Notes: generated by a model from the letters alone, not told the origin. 64,000 nt of DNA from Apodemus sylvaticus (GCF_947179515.1 NC_067481.1:7943570-8007569), one strand, 5' to 3'; positions 52,451-62,957 are shown, counted from the first letter of the stretch. Program-made: numbers and translations.

Positions 52451-52856
52451 GAAAGCTTTCTGTACACGAGGAAGCTTTTCACTCCTGCCCTGAAAGGTGT
52501 GACTTCAGGGCAGACTTCATGGTCACCCAGCGCTGAGGCCCTCTGCTGCCCCCTGCAGTGCTTTCCCTGAGGGATTACAGGAGGAGGGAAAACTTGTGTT
52601 AGGCTCTGGAAGCGCCCCAACTTCCACCAGCTCCTCATCCTGAATGTCCTCAGCTCCCGTTTTCAGGCCTTTTGCTTTGATACATATCTTTGCTATGTCA
52701 CCTGGTATATGGTAGCTGTGTCCTGAAGAACTGCCACTTTTGCCTGGTTGGGGAGAACCTGGCAAGCCCCAAGCTTCCTCCCCCCTGCCCCCACATTCCC
52801 TGGTCTTCTTCACCAAGGAGGATGGATTTTAGAGGTTCACTGCAAAAGAGACTGGC
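52451..52856. other. No feature recognised
   Basis: About 400 bp single-copy-looking. Frames on both strands lack support. Confidence 0.4.
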
Positions 52857-53150
52857 AAAGGGGGGAGGTAGCTCAGCCAGAAAAGGGATTGTCTCGCGTG
52901 CACAGGGACCTGAGTTTGATCCCCAGCACCCACTGGGGGAAAACTAAGCTGAAGGGGCAGTGCATGCTTCTATTCTCACAGCAAGGGAGGTAGAGACAGG
53001 TGGATCTCCAGCTTGCTAGACAGCCACACTAGCCTATTTGGTGAGTCCCAGGCTAGTGGGAGATTCCCTTATAAAGGGGAGGGGGTTGGGAGAGGAAGGA
53101 GCACTTGAGCAGCACTGAAGGTTGTTCTCTAGTCTCCATATGTGTGAGAG
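52857..53150 (+). mobile_element. B4-class (RSINE1-like) SINE
   Basis: 'ggggaggtagctcagccaga' head, 'gacctgagtttgatccccag', 'agagacaggtggatctccag' and 'gcttgctagacagccacact'. A CA tract follows. Confidence 0.78.
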
Positions 53151-53159
53151 CACCCCCCC

Positions 53160-53160
<1 letters not shown>

Positions 53161-53204
<44 letters not shown>
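53161..53204. repeat. (CA)n microsatellite
   Basis: About 21 CA units at the SINE tail. Confidence 0.98.
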
Positions 53205-53208
<4 letters not shown>

Positions 53209-53654
53209 AAACGCGTCCTAAGCAGGTGGCTTCCACCTGTAACAAGATCTTTTCATCATATACATTAATGACCTAAACATCTGCAATGTTCCAGGCTGGG
53301 CTATCCCAGGACCCCACCCCACCCCCTACATCCTCAGAGTTCTCCTAACTGCTTTTTGAATCCAAATCTTTATAGTTTCTGGCTGCCGGCCCTGTGCCTG
53401 CAAGCAGACCCTTGCAGAAACCAGGCTCTCTTGGCCCAGCTGCTGCTGTAAAGGTGGGGCAGAGACACGTAAGAAGCATGCTGTAAGAGGACGGCATGCT
53501 TCTTACTCCCACTAGTGCCTCCAGCCTTCTCCCACAGGGAGGGAACAGCCGTGCCTTTTGGTTCGCTCCTGACTACCACAAAAGGAGCCGTCTCATCCAT
53601 TTCACATCTTGGCAAACAGCCTCCCTTCAAGGTCAGTGTCCCAGGCACTTGGCT
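53205..53654. other. Single-copy-looking; contains a perfect hairpin
   Basis: No repeat named. A 13-bp perfect inverted repeat lies at 53469-53506. A 92-codon minus frame (53370-53648) is unsupported. Confidence 0.45.
53469..53506. other. Perfect 13-bp inverted repeat (hairpin)
   Basis: GTAAGAAGCATGC (53469-53481), a 12-base loop, then GCATGCTTCTTAC (53494-53506). Confidence 0.9.
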
Positions 53655-53954
53655 TTTGGGGTGGTCTGCTTGGTGTGGCCTTGTGGGAGGAAGTATGTAA
53701 CTAGGGGTGGGCTTTAAGGTTTTAAAATCCTATGCCATGCCCAGAATCTCTCTCTGGGTCACTGGGTCAGGATGTAGCTCTTGGGGACCTCTCCAGGACC
53801 GGGTCTGCTTGCCTGTGTGCCACCATGTTCCCCATTATAATGATAATGGACTAAACCTCTGAAACTATAAGGCAGCCCCAATGAAAAGATTTCTTTTATA
53901 AGAGTTGCCTTGGCCATGAAGTCTCTTCAAAGATGTAGATCAGTGACTAAGACA
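53655..53954 (+). mobile_element. MaLR LTR (MT-like), 5' truncated
   Basis: 'ggtgtggccttgtgggagga', 'aatgataatggactaaacct', 'ttttataagagttgccttgg' and the terminus 'gtgactaagaca'. Confidence 0.85.
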
Positions 53955-53957
53955 TTA

Positions 53958-54205
53958 TTTTCCCCCCAAGGCAGTCTTACTATGTTCCTGACTTGCTTGG
54001 GACTCTTTTTGTAGACCAGGCTTGCCTCAGATTTGTGATTGAGAGCTGGGGATATACACAGGAGCCATCGTTTCTTTGGTTTACCCTAAAATTTTTATAC
54101 TCTGAGGTAAGGTCTCATGTAGTCCAGGCTAGCCTTAAACACAATATACATCTTTGAACTTCTGATCTTCCTGTTTCTAATTCCCTGGTGCCTGGGTTGG
54201 TTTCA
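53958..54205 (-). mobile_element. Two old B1-like SINE fragments, antisense
   Basis: 'gtagaccaggcttgcctcag' (53955-54072) and 'ggtaaggtctcatgtagtcc' with 'aggctagccttaaacac' (about 54095-54205). Confidence 0.55.
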
Positions 54206-54364
54206 TGAACTCCCTAGGACGTATGGGATTCTTCATGACACTTCTGGGCAAAGGCCTGCACTTACATTTTGTACTGGGGCACACAGTTGACCTGGTCACT
54301 CTGTTGGACACTGCTGCTTGCTCTCTGCTGAGTCCGTTTCACATCAAATAAATGTAGTTAGAAG

Positions 54365-54590
54365 AAGCCCAGGGACTTGCCTGAGGCCACACATGGGGCA
54401 GAACTGGGATTTTACCCCCACTTTGAGATAGAGTGTCTCTGTATAGTCCTGGCTGTCCTCGAACTAACTCGGTAGACAAGGCTGGCCTTGAACTCAGAGA
54501 TCTAACTGCCTTGCCTCCCCAGTGCTGGGGTTAAAGGCATGTGGCTACCTCCTGGCATAAGAGCTGGGATTTGAACCTTGCACCTCCACA
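54365..54590 (+). mobile_element. MIR SINE split by a B1
   Basis: 'gggacttgcctgaggccaca' and 'ggcagaactgggatttta' lie left, and 'agagctgggatttgaacctt' lies right, of a B1. The repeated aga(a/g)ctgggattt is consistent with the target duplication. Confidence 0.75.
54420..54556 (-). mobile_element. B1 SINE nested in MIR
   Basis: 'tttgagatagagtgtctctg' to 'atgtggctacctcctggc', antisense, moderately diverged. Confidence 0.9.
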
Positions 54591-55350
54591 ACTTCCTTCT
54601 TGTCCCAAGAATCAGGATCAAGAGTCCGTGAGGGCAATCCGTGCGTTACTGCGGAGAGACTCTTGATTTTTTTTCCCCTTTGCCATGCCAGTCACAGCTT
54701 CCTTCCTGGGGGCTGGAGCTCTCCTCCTGATTCAGGCTGCTGCTCTGATTGTCTCGGCCCAGCCTCCTGCTGTGCTGAGCTGGAATGCCACTGCCTCGCT
54801 TCCCTGGGGATGGAGAGGACCGGTCTCTCTGTCTCCTTCCTTGCCCGCGCCCCATCACCTGCTGCCATTGCTAGAAAGACCCTCAATCCCAGGCTGCGGC
54901 TCTGAGGCTCTGGCCCCAGTATGATGGATGGGGAAGGAAAATCTGGACGGGGCTTAATGCTTTTACCAACTGCCTCTAATTTCATTTTGAAAGGAAGGAG
55001 AAGGAAAGGGGCATGGGAGGACAGGAGACATTTTCCCTGGTGGAGACAAGCTGGGAATCAAGATAAATGGTCGCTCTTCCCTGTTCCTTGCTCTGGCCAT
55101 CAAGCCTGGGTTTTCTAGAACACAGTCTCCGGTCACATTCCTGCCGGGTGCCCTGGGGCTAGCCATGGTGGCTGATTGGATGCCCTAGGATTCAAGGGTC
55201 AGAAGAGGGTTGCTGTAGTGTCTGCCTTTGGTCCTAGCCTTGCTGGTCAACTCAGACGCGCTGGAGACAGCTGCAGTTTGGGAGGCAGAGTAGCGGGTTT
55301 CATGGAGGTAGCTTGACTCTACATTTAAGCTCATTTGCTTACTTATTGTA
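54591..55350. other. Single-copy-looking sequence, two candidate signals
   Basis: Carries a pyrimidine tract and AG at about 54666-54690 and a short frame with a hydrophobic start (54685-54924). No established exon. Confidence 0.4.
54685..54924 (+). other. Unsupported 79-codon frame with signal-peptide-like start
   Basis: The frame opens with MPVTASFLGAGALLLIQAA, a hydrophobic stretch typical of secretory signals, and soon has an N-A-T sequon. The ATG context (gccATGc, G at -3) is fair. There is no homologue I recognise and no splice or conservation evidence, so it is not called a CDS. Confidence 0.12.
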
Positions 55351-55374
55351 GCCGCCGCCGCCGCCGCCGCCGCC
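55351..55374. repeat. (CCG)n trinucleotide tract
   Basis: Eight CCG units then a C run. Frames here encode poly-Arg or poly-Ala and are artefacts. Confidence 0.97.
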
Positions 55375-55859
55375 CCCCCACCTCCCCGGGTTCCGCAGGT
55401 ACCAGACTGAGCCAAACTAGAGAGGCTTGCTGCCCTGGAGTGTCTATGTCATTTCCTGGCTGGATGACCTGCAGCAGCAAGCTGCATAACCTCTCATTTT
55501 CCTTTTGGGGAGTCAGGGTTAAAAATCGCATCAGTTCTCAGCATACAGGAGAGCGACTGCCGTTTGTGCGGGTCAAGGGCCTTGACCCAGATGTGACACA
55601 CAGAAAGGATTCCTAATATACTTGTCATTGTCGATATTCGGCAAGGGCCGGCAGGCACCACGTGGAATGGAGACGAGAAGATTGAAGGAGAATGGCGTTC
55701 CAAGCTTGTATCCAGAAGAGAATACCAAGGAGAGGTGTGATGGGGTGGGGGAGGGGCGGGGGCCGGCGCGGAGCCGGGCATAAGGAGGCCCCAGCCCCAG
55801 CATCAGCGACTCTCAACTGCAGGTTCACAGCTGGGGGGGGGGACCCCACGCTCCTTCCT
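55375..55859. other. Single-copy-looking sequence with GC-rich end
   Basis: Contains the 19-bp palindrome at 55570-55588 and a GC-rich patch at 55741-55800 (ggggcgggggccggcgcgga). No exon recognised. Confidence 0.4.
55570..55588. promoter_or_regulatory. Palindrome of GGGTCA half-sites
   Basis: GGGTCAAGG-G-CCTTGACCC has perfect 9-bp arms around one central base. It contains inverted GGGTCA half-sites and TCAAGG words like those bound by nuclear receptors such as SF-1/ERR. Binding is inference. Confidence 0.35.
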
Positions 55860-56085
55860 CCCTCGTTATTTAAAGTCGGAGGGGTGTGTAAATCAACCAA
55901 AATAATTCACGAGCATCATTAGCGACTCCAAGGCGGCATCTTTTACCGGCAGCATTAAATTAAAAACAGCGCAAAACTGCAGCTTTTTAAAACACATCAG
56001 CTCGGCTTCCTCCCTCCTGCCTGCTGTAATCCAAAGCTGCTGGGATCTAATGAAATGAAATTAGCATCTCCAATCCCCCTCTGGC
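55860..56085. promoter_or_regulatory. Strong candidate conserved non-coding element
   Basis: AT-rich, repeat-free block after a GC-rich shoulder: 'ggtgtgtaaatcaaccaaaa', 'aattcacgagcatcattagc', 'gcattaaattaaaaacagcg' and 'aatgaaatgaaattagcatc'. Dense ATTA/TAAT words, no coding frame. Conservation is inferred only. Confidence 0.5.
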
Positions 56086-56671
56086 GACCAGGGCCTTGAA
56101 AAACACTATCTCTTTCTGATGTGGAACCCTGAGGAGGTTGGGAGATCGGCAGTAGCCCCTCCCCGCTGCCCCTGTGTTCTGGGAACACCCACCTGCCCAG
56201 CCTATCATTTATATTCCCACATTAAGACCCAGGAGAAGCCTTGGGCTCTGTTTGTTCCTTCCCCTTCTCAGCCTAGACCAGCTAATTGCCTGTTTCTGTG
56301 ATGACCACCCACAGAGACCAAGTGGGTCCCAACCCATTGCCCACAATCCACCCGTGGAGATGGCCACTGTCACCTGACTCTGTGCCCTTCAGTCGCAGGA
56401 GTGTCTCCTACAGGCTGCTCTTCCTTTTAAGGCAACTGAGATGTCACTGTAGTCTTTACATAGCAGAGAACTCTTTGTTATGGGGGGGGGCAGTATGTAT
56501 ACTGTAAGACGTTCCTGTCCCACCCCTTCCATGCAACAATGCCCCGCCCACCAGGTCCCCCCCCTCCCACACACACCCTAGGAACAGGCCCCAAAGAAAA
56601 ACAACTTGCTGCTAGCCAGATGCACTGGGGGTCTGTCTGGTACCTTTTTCCTTGGGGGCCACTCTCTTAAC
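56086..56671. other. Single-copy-looking sequence, poly-G at about 56481-56490
   Basis: No repeat named and no exon supported. Confidence 0.45.
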
Positions 56672-56684
56672 TCTGAATTATTTC

Positions 56685-56849
56685 CTTGTTGTTGTGGTGG
56701 TTGTTTTTGTTTTGAGACAGGGTTTCTCTGTATAGCCCTGGTTGTCCTGGAACTCACTCTGTAGACCAGGCTGGCCTCGAACTCAGAAATCCTCCTGCCT
56801 CTGCCTCCCAAGTGCTGGGATTAAAAGCGTGCACCACCACTGTCCGGCT
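56685..56849 (-). mobile_element. B1 SINE, antisense
   Basis: Near-consensus antisense B1 with exact 13-bp duplications tctgaattatttc at 56672-56684 and 56850-56862. Confidence 0.97.
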
Positions 56850-56862
56850 TCTGAATTATTTC

Positions 56863-57048
56863 TTTTTTTCTTTTTTCTTTTTCTTTTTTTGGTTTTTTGG
56901 ATTTGTTTTTTTGTTTTTTTGTTTGTTTTTTGTTTTTTTCCTGAGTTATTTCTTATTCCTTTTTTCCTTTCTTCTTTCTCCCCTTTCCCTCCCCTTGTCC
57001 CCTCCCCCTCCTCGTCTTCCTTCTCTTTCTCCTCTTCCTCCTCCTTCC
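56863..57048. repeat. Poly-T and polypyrimidine tract
   Basis: About 75 bp of T-rich (TTTTG) sequence followed by about 90 bp of C/T-only sequence. Confidence 0.93.
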
Positions 57049-57049
57049 G

Positions 57050-57145
57050 TGTGGCTCAGACTGACCCTCCAACTTGCAATCCTCCTGCTTCAGCTTCCTG
57101 AGTGGCTGGAATTGCAGACAGAACCATCGTCACACACAGCTCTAT
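57050..57145 (-). mobile_element. Old B1-like SINE, antisense
   Basis: 'gcaatcctcctgcttcagct' and 'tcctgagtggctggaattgc'; the pyrimidine tract is probably its expanded tail. Confidence 0.55.
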
Positions 57146-57240
57146 GACTTTTCTAAAGCAAGGATCTGTCATTTCCGTCCTCCCTTCTCTAGGTCCCAGG
57201 ATTTTACTGTTGTATTTCTCTCTCACTGTCACGCCCTGAG

Positions 57241-57265
57241 GGTGTGTGTGTGTGTGTGTGTGTGC
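57241..57265. repeat. (TG)n microsatellite
   Basis: About twelve TG units. Confidence 0.95.
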
Positions 57266-57526
57266 TTGCATGAGTGCTCTTGCTAACCAGTAAGGAGCGT
57301 TTGCTGGTGACTTGTCTTCCCATACCAGACTGTAATTCCTGTCTTATCCCAGGCATCCCCTGCGGTTGGTAGGAAACAGAGTTCTCATTGCTTTGCAAGA
57401 CAGAGTTGCAGCTGCTTCTGGAGCCATTTATCCCACCCCTCCAGGGCGAGCCTCCTGCCCTGCCCGGCAGGTCTCTGCTCGAATGTCTGTGATGCTCTGC
57501 TTGATCTAAAAACCACTCGTGGGTAG

Positions 57527-57605
57527 GGATGTACTTGGTAGCAGAACATTTCCCTGGCATATGGGAAGCCCCACGTTTTATTCCCACCCAGTACTTTGAG
57601 ACAAA
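57527..57605 (+). mobile_element. ID-type SINE, diverged
   Basis: 'gtagggatgtacttggtagc', 'ccctggcatatgggaagccc' and 'acgttttattcccacccagt' align with the ID head and B box; A-rich tail follows. Confidence 0.6.
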
Positions 57606-57789
57606 AACAAAAACCAGAAGAAAATAAATCCCACTTGTAGTAAGAACCACGGTGTGGGGAGCCCTCCCGTGTCACCATTGTGCCTCACTGTTCTGAGGCT
57701 GCCTGGCATTGTCCCTTTCCAGAGCTAAACCTGACTCTCACAGAAAGGTGATCTCCAGGCAGGGAGCAGGTGGCTTTCTCATCCTCCCT

Positions 57790-57867
57790 GGACTACAGTG
57801 TCTCACCGTGTAGCTCAGGATAGCTCCAGACTCGCATTCTGAATGCTAGGCTATGATGCCTGGCCTA
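57790..57867 (-). mobile_element. Old B1-like SINE fragment, antisense
   Basis: 'tgtctcaccgtgtagctcag' and 'gaatgctaggctatgatgcc'. Confidence 0.5.
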
Positions 57868-57879
57868 TAACCTGTCCTT

Positions 57880-58081
57880 TTATATTTTAAATTTATTTTA
57901 TTTTATACTGGTCTATATGGATGTCAGTGCACCATGTGCATGCAGTACCCACAGGGGCCAGAAGAGGGCATCAGATCCTCTGGAGCTGGAGTTATAGGTG
58001 ATTGTGAGCTACTCAACCTGGGTGCTGGGAATCAGACTGAGGTCCTTAGAAGAGGTCCTTTTAATCACTGAGTCATCTCCC
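57880..58081 (-). mobile_element. B3 SINE, antisense
   Basis: 'aggggccagaagagggcatc', 'ctctggagctggagttatag' and 'aatcactgagtcatctcccc'. Confidence 0.85.
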
Positions 58082-58698
58082 CTAAAACAGTAAAGTTACT
58101 CTTTTATTCTTCCATTCATTCATCCATTTGTGCTCATGGTCTTTGTCCCCCCACCATGTCTGCTCTGTCTGTCACCGTTGAGGCAGTTCCATAGAAATGC
58201 CCCCCCCCCCCACACACACACCTCACCCTGCATTATTACTGCACCATGAATCTCTGCCTGGGACTCTCTCTAGAGGAGGCACAGTGTCCTGCAGGGATGT
58301 TTGGAACAAAGGAAGACTTCAGCCCCATCAGTGGGACAGGAGCCCAGGTGAACAGCTTTAGTCTGTGATCTCCCATCTGGACAGTAAGAGACACTTGCTC
58401 TGCAGAGGAGCCCCGAGGGGCTGAGCTTGAGAGGGCGCCCTTCATTGCCTTTGTCTTTTCCTGGTCTTGCTCCCACTTCCTCCTGTCAGATCACCCCTCA
58501 CCTAACCCGTAAGGCTAATATGAAAGGCTTGTCTGGGTGCAGAGAAGGAATTCTGTGCCTGTTAGAAGAGGAGGAGACCCAGAGTCATCTCTGCCTGTGT
58601 GAATTCTATCATCACCCTCAGCGCAGGGCAGGACACTGGACAAGGACACAGCACGACACAGGTCCTCCCAGCTACCTCGCCAGCTTTCCCAGCTAGGG
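58082..58698. other. Single-copy-looking; poly-C/CA at 58199-58221
   Basis: No named repeat or supported exon. Confidence 0.45.
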
Positions 58699-58934
58699 CA
58701 GTGGTTCTCAGCCTTCCTAATACTGCAACCCTTTAATACAGCTAGATGCTCATGTTGAGGTGACCCTGCCCCAACCACAAAGCTGTTTTTGTTGTTACTT
58801 CATTGCTATAACTTTGGTTCTGTTATGAATGATAATGTAAATATCATCGGATAGGCAGGATATCTGATATATAGCCTCCTTGAAAGAGTAGTTTGATCCC
58901 CAAGGGGTCACACCTCACAAGTTGAGAAGCAGCG
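58699..58934 (+). mobile_element. URR1-like hAT-Charlie fossil
   Basis: CAGTGGTTCTCAGCC at one end and GTTGAGAAGCAGCG at the other. Flanking agctaggg and atctagaa agree at five of eight positions, a possible worn 8-bp hAT duplication. Confidence 0.9.
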
Positions 58935-60171
58935 ATCTAGAACCAGCTCCTCTCCTCCGTGGTGGGTTAACTGGGGAGGTGGGAAAGATAGCACTAAGAA
59001 TAGAGCCCATCCGTCACTAAGGGGAATGTGCTTTCCCATGATGCATCATGGGGCCATCATGAGTTTGGGGTTGGGACACAGGATTGGCTTTGGAAGATGG
59101 GTACCAGCTAGGGGAGTCAAGGGTCTGGTCAGGAGCACCTGGAAGTAGAGCCAAGTCTAAGGCTGGAGATCTGAAGGCTGGAGACTTGATGGAGGTGCTG
59201 TCTGACTCTCTGGCTATATTGACCCTCAATAGTACTCTTGTATATAGCTGGGTATCCCCCACTCTACCTAGCACAGGGCTCTGCATCTGATTGTTCAGAA
59301 ACCAGTGCTGGGTAATTGGGGGTTGTCAACAAAGAAGCCAGAACATATCCCTGACATCCAGGCCCACTCAGCTCAAGGGCTCTTCTCTTCCGAGTGATAT
59401 AGCTGAACTTGTTAATGTCTTCAAGGATGCCGAGTGGAGGTTCTGAGAGATCTATAGTTGAGCTTGGGTGGAGGCCGGATCCCTGTCCAGATTATAAATG
59501 GCCTCCACCCTGGCTCTCCAGTTCTCCCAGCCAAGGTCTCTTTCCCCTCCCCCAGTCTGAATCTGCCCAAAGGCCTGACTGTCAGCCATATGTTTCAGAT
59601 GCTAGATTGCTTCACAGTGAGCCAGAAGGGCTGTTTGGGGAAGAGTACTCAGTCAAAGCTGTGTTTATACACACGGGGGCCAGGCGTCTTTTTATTATGC
59701 AGAATTATACACTCCCTAACACACAGGCATCAAAAGCCATTTTTCCTTTCCTGGGTGAATCTGCCACATGGGCAGCATGAGTCTGCTGCAGGGGGGTGGC
59801 TGCCTCTTCTCTTCTTGACCAAGCCCCAAGCACCACAGATCTGAGAGATGTGTGTGCAAGGGCACTGTGACCGAGATCTTATTCTCCTGAGAGGACCCGG
59901 GGAGCTGGGCCCCTGCAACACCATTTGGTGTGTCACGGAGCTTAACTGGAAGCCCCCAGTTAGCTCTGTCTTGTGCCTCAGCCCCAGAATACTCTCCTTT
60001 CATTCTGGAAGGGACATGTTAGACCTTTACCATGAAGCATTTTCTAGAGTCCGTATTCTGGACTGCGTGATCCTGACTTTAAAAACTTGACACGGAGACC
60101 CTTATCCTTGAGTTTAGGTTGAGCAGTTAATACCCATGATGACAGTGGTGACAACTGTCTTTTCTTTAGCC
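58935..60171. other. 1.2 kb single-copy-looking sequence
   Basis: No repeats recognised. Overlapping 123- and 128-codon plus frames (59409-59780, 59458-59844) have no recognised domain or splice borders. Confidence 0.5.
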
Positions 60172-60258
60172 AGGTACGCTCATTCACGCTTGTCACCCCT
60201 TTATAATCCTGGAAGTTGGGAGCTTGAGCCAGGAGGATAGCCTGGGCTACAGGAAGGG
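60172..60258 (+). mobile_element. Old B1-like SINE fragment
   Basis: 'agccaggtacgctcattcac', 'aatcctggaagttgggagct' and 'caggaggatagcctgggcta', followed by a purine-rich tail to about 60305. Confidence 0.5.
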
Positions 60259-60405
60259 AAGAGGAAGGAGGAAGAAAAAGAAGAAGAGGGGAAGGTGAAG
60301 GGGGCTTGGGGGGAACCAGCCACCTGCAGGTTGGGGAGGCCCAGAGCTTGCAAACACATTGGCCACCTACAGACAAAGAAGTCCTATAAAGACTGACCAA
60401 ACAGG

Positions 60406-60407
<2 letters not shown>

Positions 60408-60441
<34 letters not shown>
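60408..60441. repeat. (TG)n microsatellite
   Basis: About 16 TG units. Confidence 0.97.
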
Positions 60442-60443
<2 letters not shown>

Positions 60444-60577
60444 TCACTTCTCCTTCAGGTGTAGAATGACCCCAACGTGTTGGAACAATAATTTACTCTT
60501 GTTTTTTGCATTGGTTCCTGGCTCGGTGTTGTTTATTCAGGGGGTCCCCAGAACGTTAAGGCTTGCTGGGGTCTTAC

Positions 60578-60708
60578 AGAGGAGAAGGGAGGGGGATCAG
60601 AAAGAGGAAGAGAAGAGGGGAGGGGGAAGAGGAGGAAAATAAAAAAGAAGAGGGAAAGGAGGATGAAGAAAAGGAAGAGAAGGGGAAGAAAGAGGAAGGA
60701 AGAGAAGG
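60578..60708. repeat. Polypurine (GA/GGA)n tract
   Basis: About 130 bp that is nearly all purine on the plus strand. Confidence 0.95.
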
Positions 60709-61302
60709 GTAGCTTTCCCCCTATTTTTTAGCTTTGGAGAGACGAAGGTTGAGGGTTGGGTAACGTGGGTTGGAATGGAGCCGCCCTCTGACTGAAGTCC
60801 TCCTCAGATTTACCTTGTCCCCATCACGGATGAGATGGGAATAGCATATAAGGTGCCCAGCACGGCGCCTGCTGCCTGGCCCTTGCCAAGGGACGCCTTC
60901 TCCTGTGGCCATGATGCCGAAGGGTCCTCTGGGGGTCAAGAAGTGGGTGTCTCCGCTGTGACTTCTACCCCAGTGGCCCGCATTCTGCCAAAAGCAATCG
61001 CTCATCAAGTTGTCTTTGAAACGGGCGATGGATGAGTGTGGGGTCTGGAATCAGGGTCTTCCGTTAAGCAAATGGGGAGCTGGGCAGTTAGAGAACCCTG
61101 GTACTTCATCAGCTATAACTGTGAGCCGTAATAGACTTGCCCCACAGGCTTGTGAAGATGAGATTAATGGAGAGAACTTGAGATAAAGCATACAAGCTGT
61201 TTAGTGTGCATGCGCTTGACGCCACTTTGTGTCCGATTTTATTAGCATCGGATATCCCAGTGAATAGCAGTTTACAATCTAAGAGCCATTTTATCCCCCA
61301 CT
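60709..61302. other. Single-copy-looking sequence, nothing named
   Basis: Contains a GCATGCGC NRF1-like word (about 61208) and a TCCGAT-9-ATCGGA inverted repeat (61234-61254). Weak regulatory hints only. Confidence 0.35.
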
Positions 61303-61328
61303 CCCCCCCCCCCCCCCCCACACACACC
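61303..61328. repeat. Poly-C / (CA) run
   Basis: About 16 C residues then CACACA. Confidence 0.95.
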
Positions 61329-62957
61329 CAGCATCCTCAGAAGCAGCCAAGCCCCACTGAGCAGATAAGAGAACAACTTGAAGAAGGTCAAAGGACTTGC
61401 TGGGTTTCCCTCATTGGCTGACAGTGGAGCTCCAACCCCACAGGTCTTCAGTTGGTTGTTAAATTATCTTTTTTTTTCTTTTCCCCAAAGCTAGACATTC
61501 TGATCTCTTGAGAATGCTTCCGACTTTTAAATATTGGAGATGCTGGAGTTCTGGGGCATATAAGTCAACCCTCCTTTCCCTCTCTGACAGCCTGCCTCCA
61601 CAAGGAAGTCTTTTCGGGGTCAAAGGGTAAGAGGTCGAAGGAGTCAGAAAACCTGTTTTCATGGTGCCTTAGTCCACCATGACAGAGGGATTTCTGGGGT
61701 GTGCAGGGAGAGGTCACTTAAGAAACACACTCAGACCTCCAGGCCCACACGATTGGAGTTCACATGGGAGAAGGAGGCCGATGATCACACTGAGGCAGAG
61801 TCCATCTGAGACTGGGGCAGGAAGGCGGCTGGGTTGCTCGGTGCACACATGTCTTGTCTTTCTTTTTGTCCTTCGAGCTTTGACAACTCTGTCAGAACAC
61901 TGGAAATGTCTCCCCTGAATGTAACGAATCCTGTGGGCTCACGGGTCAGCAGCTTTCCAAAAGAGGCGCGTGAAACCTCAGCCCTTTGATCTTCCCCTCT
62001 AGAGCGGCAGGGGCAAGGCAGCTCTTTGGCTGTTTCCTTCTCTACCTGCTGGAAGGGAGGAGACACCCAGTGTCTCAGAGGTAGCTGGGAAGGGCCCGCG
62101 CACAGAGAGCTGTCCTTGGTAAAGGAGCGATTTACCATCTGAAGGGCATGAAATCAGTGCATAAGCACTGTTCTTGCATTTGCTTCTTCAGGGACACCGG
62201 GAGGCCCCCATCTCTTCTCTCTCCTTCCCAACACCCTCAGCCCCCCGAGATTTAGAGTCAGGATGCGATCTTCCCCTTGCTTCCATTACTTTAGCGCCTG
62301 AGTTACTGAGCCATTATCCATTGAAGAGTTCTTCATTCGACCTCAAACAAAATCCCGAGGCACTGCCTAACAGGAGTCCGCTTACTGTTCGCCCCACCCC
62401 TTAAGCTCCCTTCCCGGCCGGGCTTCCACTCACGTTCGAGCCTTGGGCTAGACCTCCACCCCTCTGAGATTTATTTTCCTAATCTGTAAAATCTGGGGGT
62501 TGAAATAGATGTCCCCTCCCCCGAAGGCCCTCTCAGTCTGTGATTTCCTTCAGCCACTTCTTAGGGTTCAGAGGGCTACATCTCGGTCCCAAGGTCTGTA
62601 TGCCTCTCCTGGCTCCCCCTCCACAAATACTGACTATGACACAGAGATGCAGGGCTTGGGAGATGGACAAAGTTAATAGGAGACAGGAAAGGACGGGCTG
62701 AGAGAGACCCTCTCCTTCAGTAAACAAAGTGCTCTGGGAATTGATTCCCTCTGTTCCCGTTTACATGTGGCTCCCTCCCTCATGCTCCCCCCCCCGCCAG
62801 CCCCACCCCCACCCCTACCCCCAGTGCAACGGGAAAAGACATCGCATGGAGATTAGCTACTATGTATTGAGGCTGCAATTTGCCTGCACGCTTATTATTC
62901 CAGGAGCCCAACCACCATTCACGCAACTCCATCCTCTCTTCCTTGTTTTTCTTTGGT
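61329..62957. other. 1.6 kb single-copy-looking sequence
   Basis: No repeats recognised apart from a T run at about 61470 and C-rich runs near 62790-62823. Frames of at most 118 codons lack support. Confidence 0.5.
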
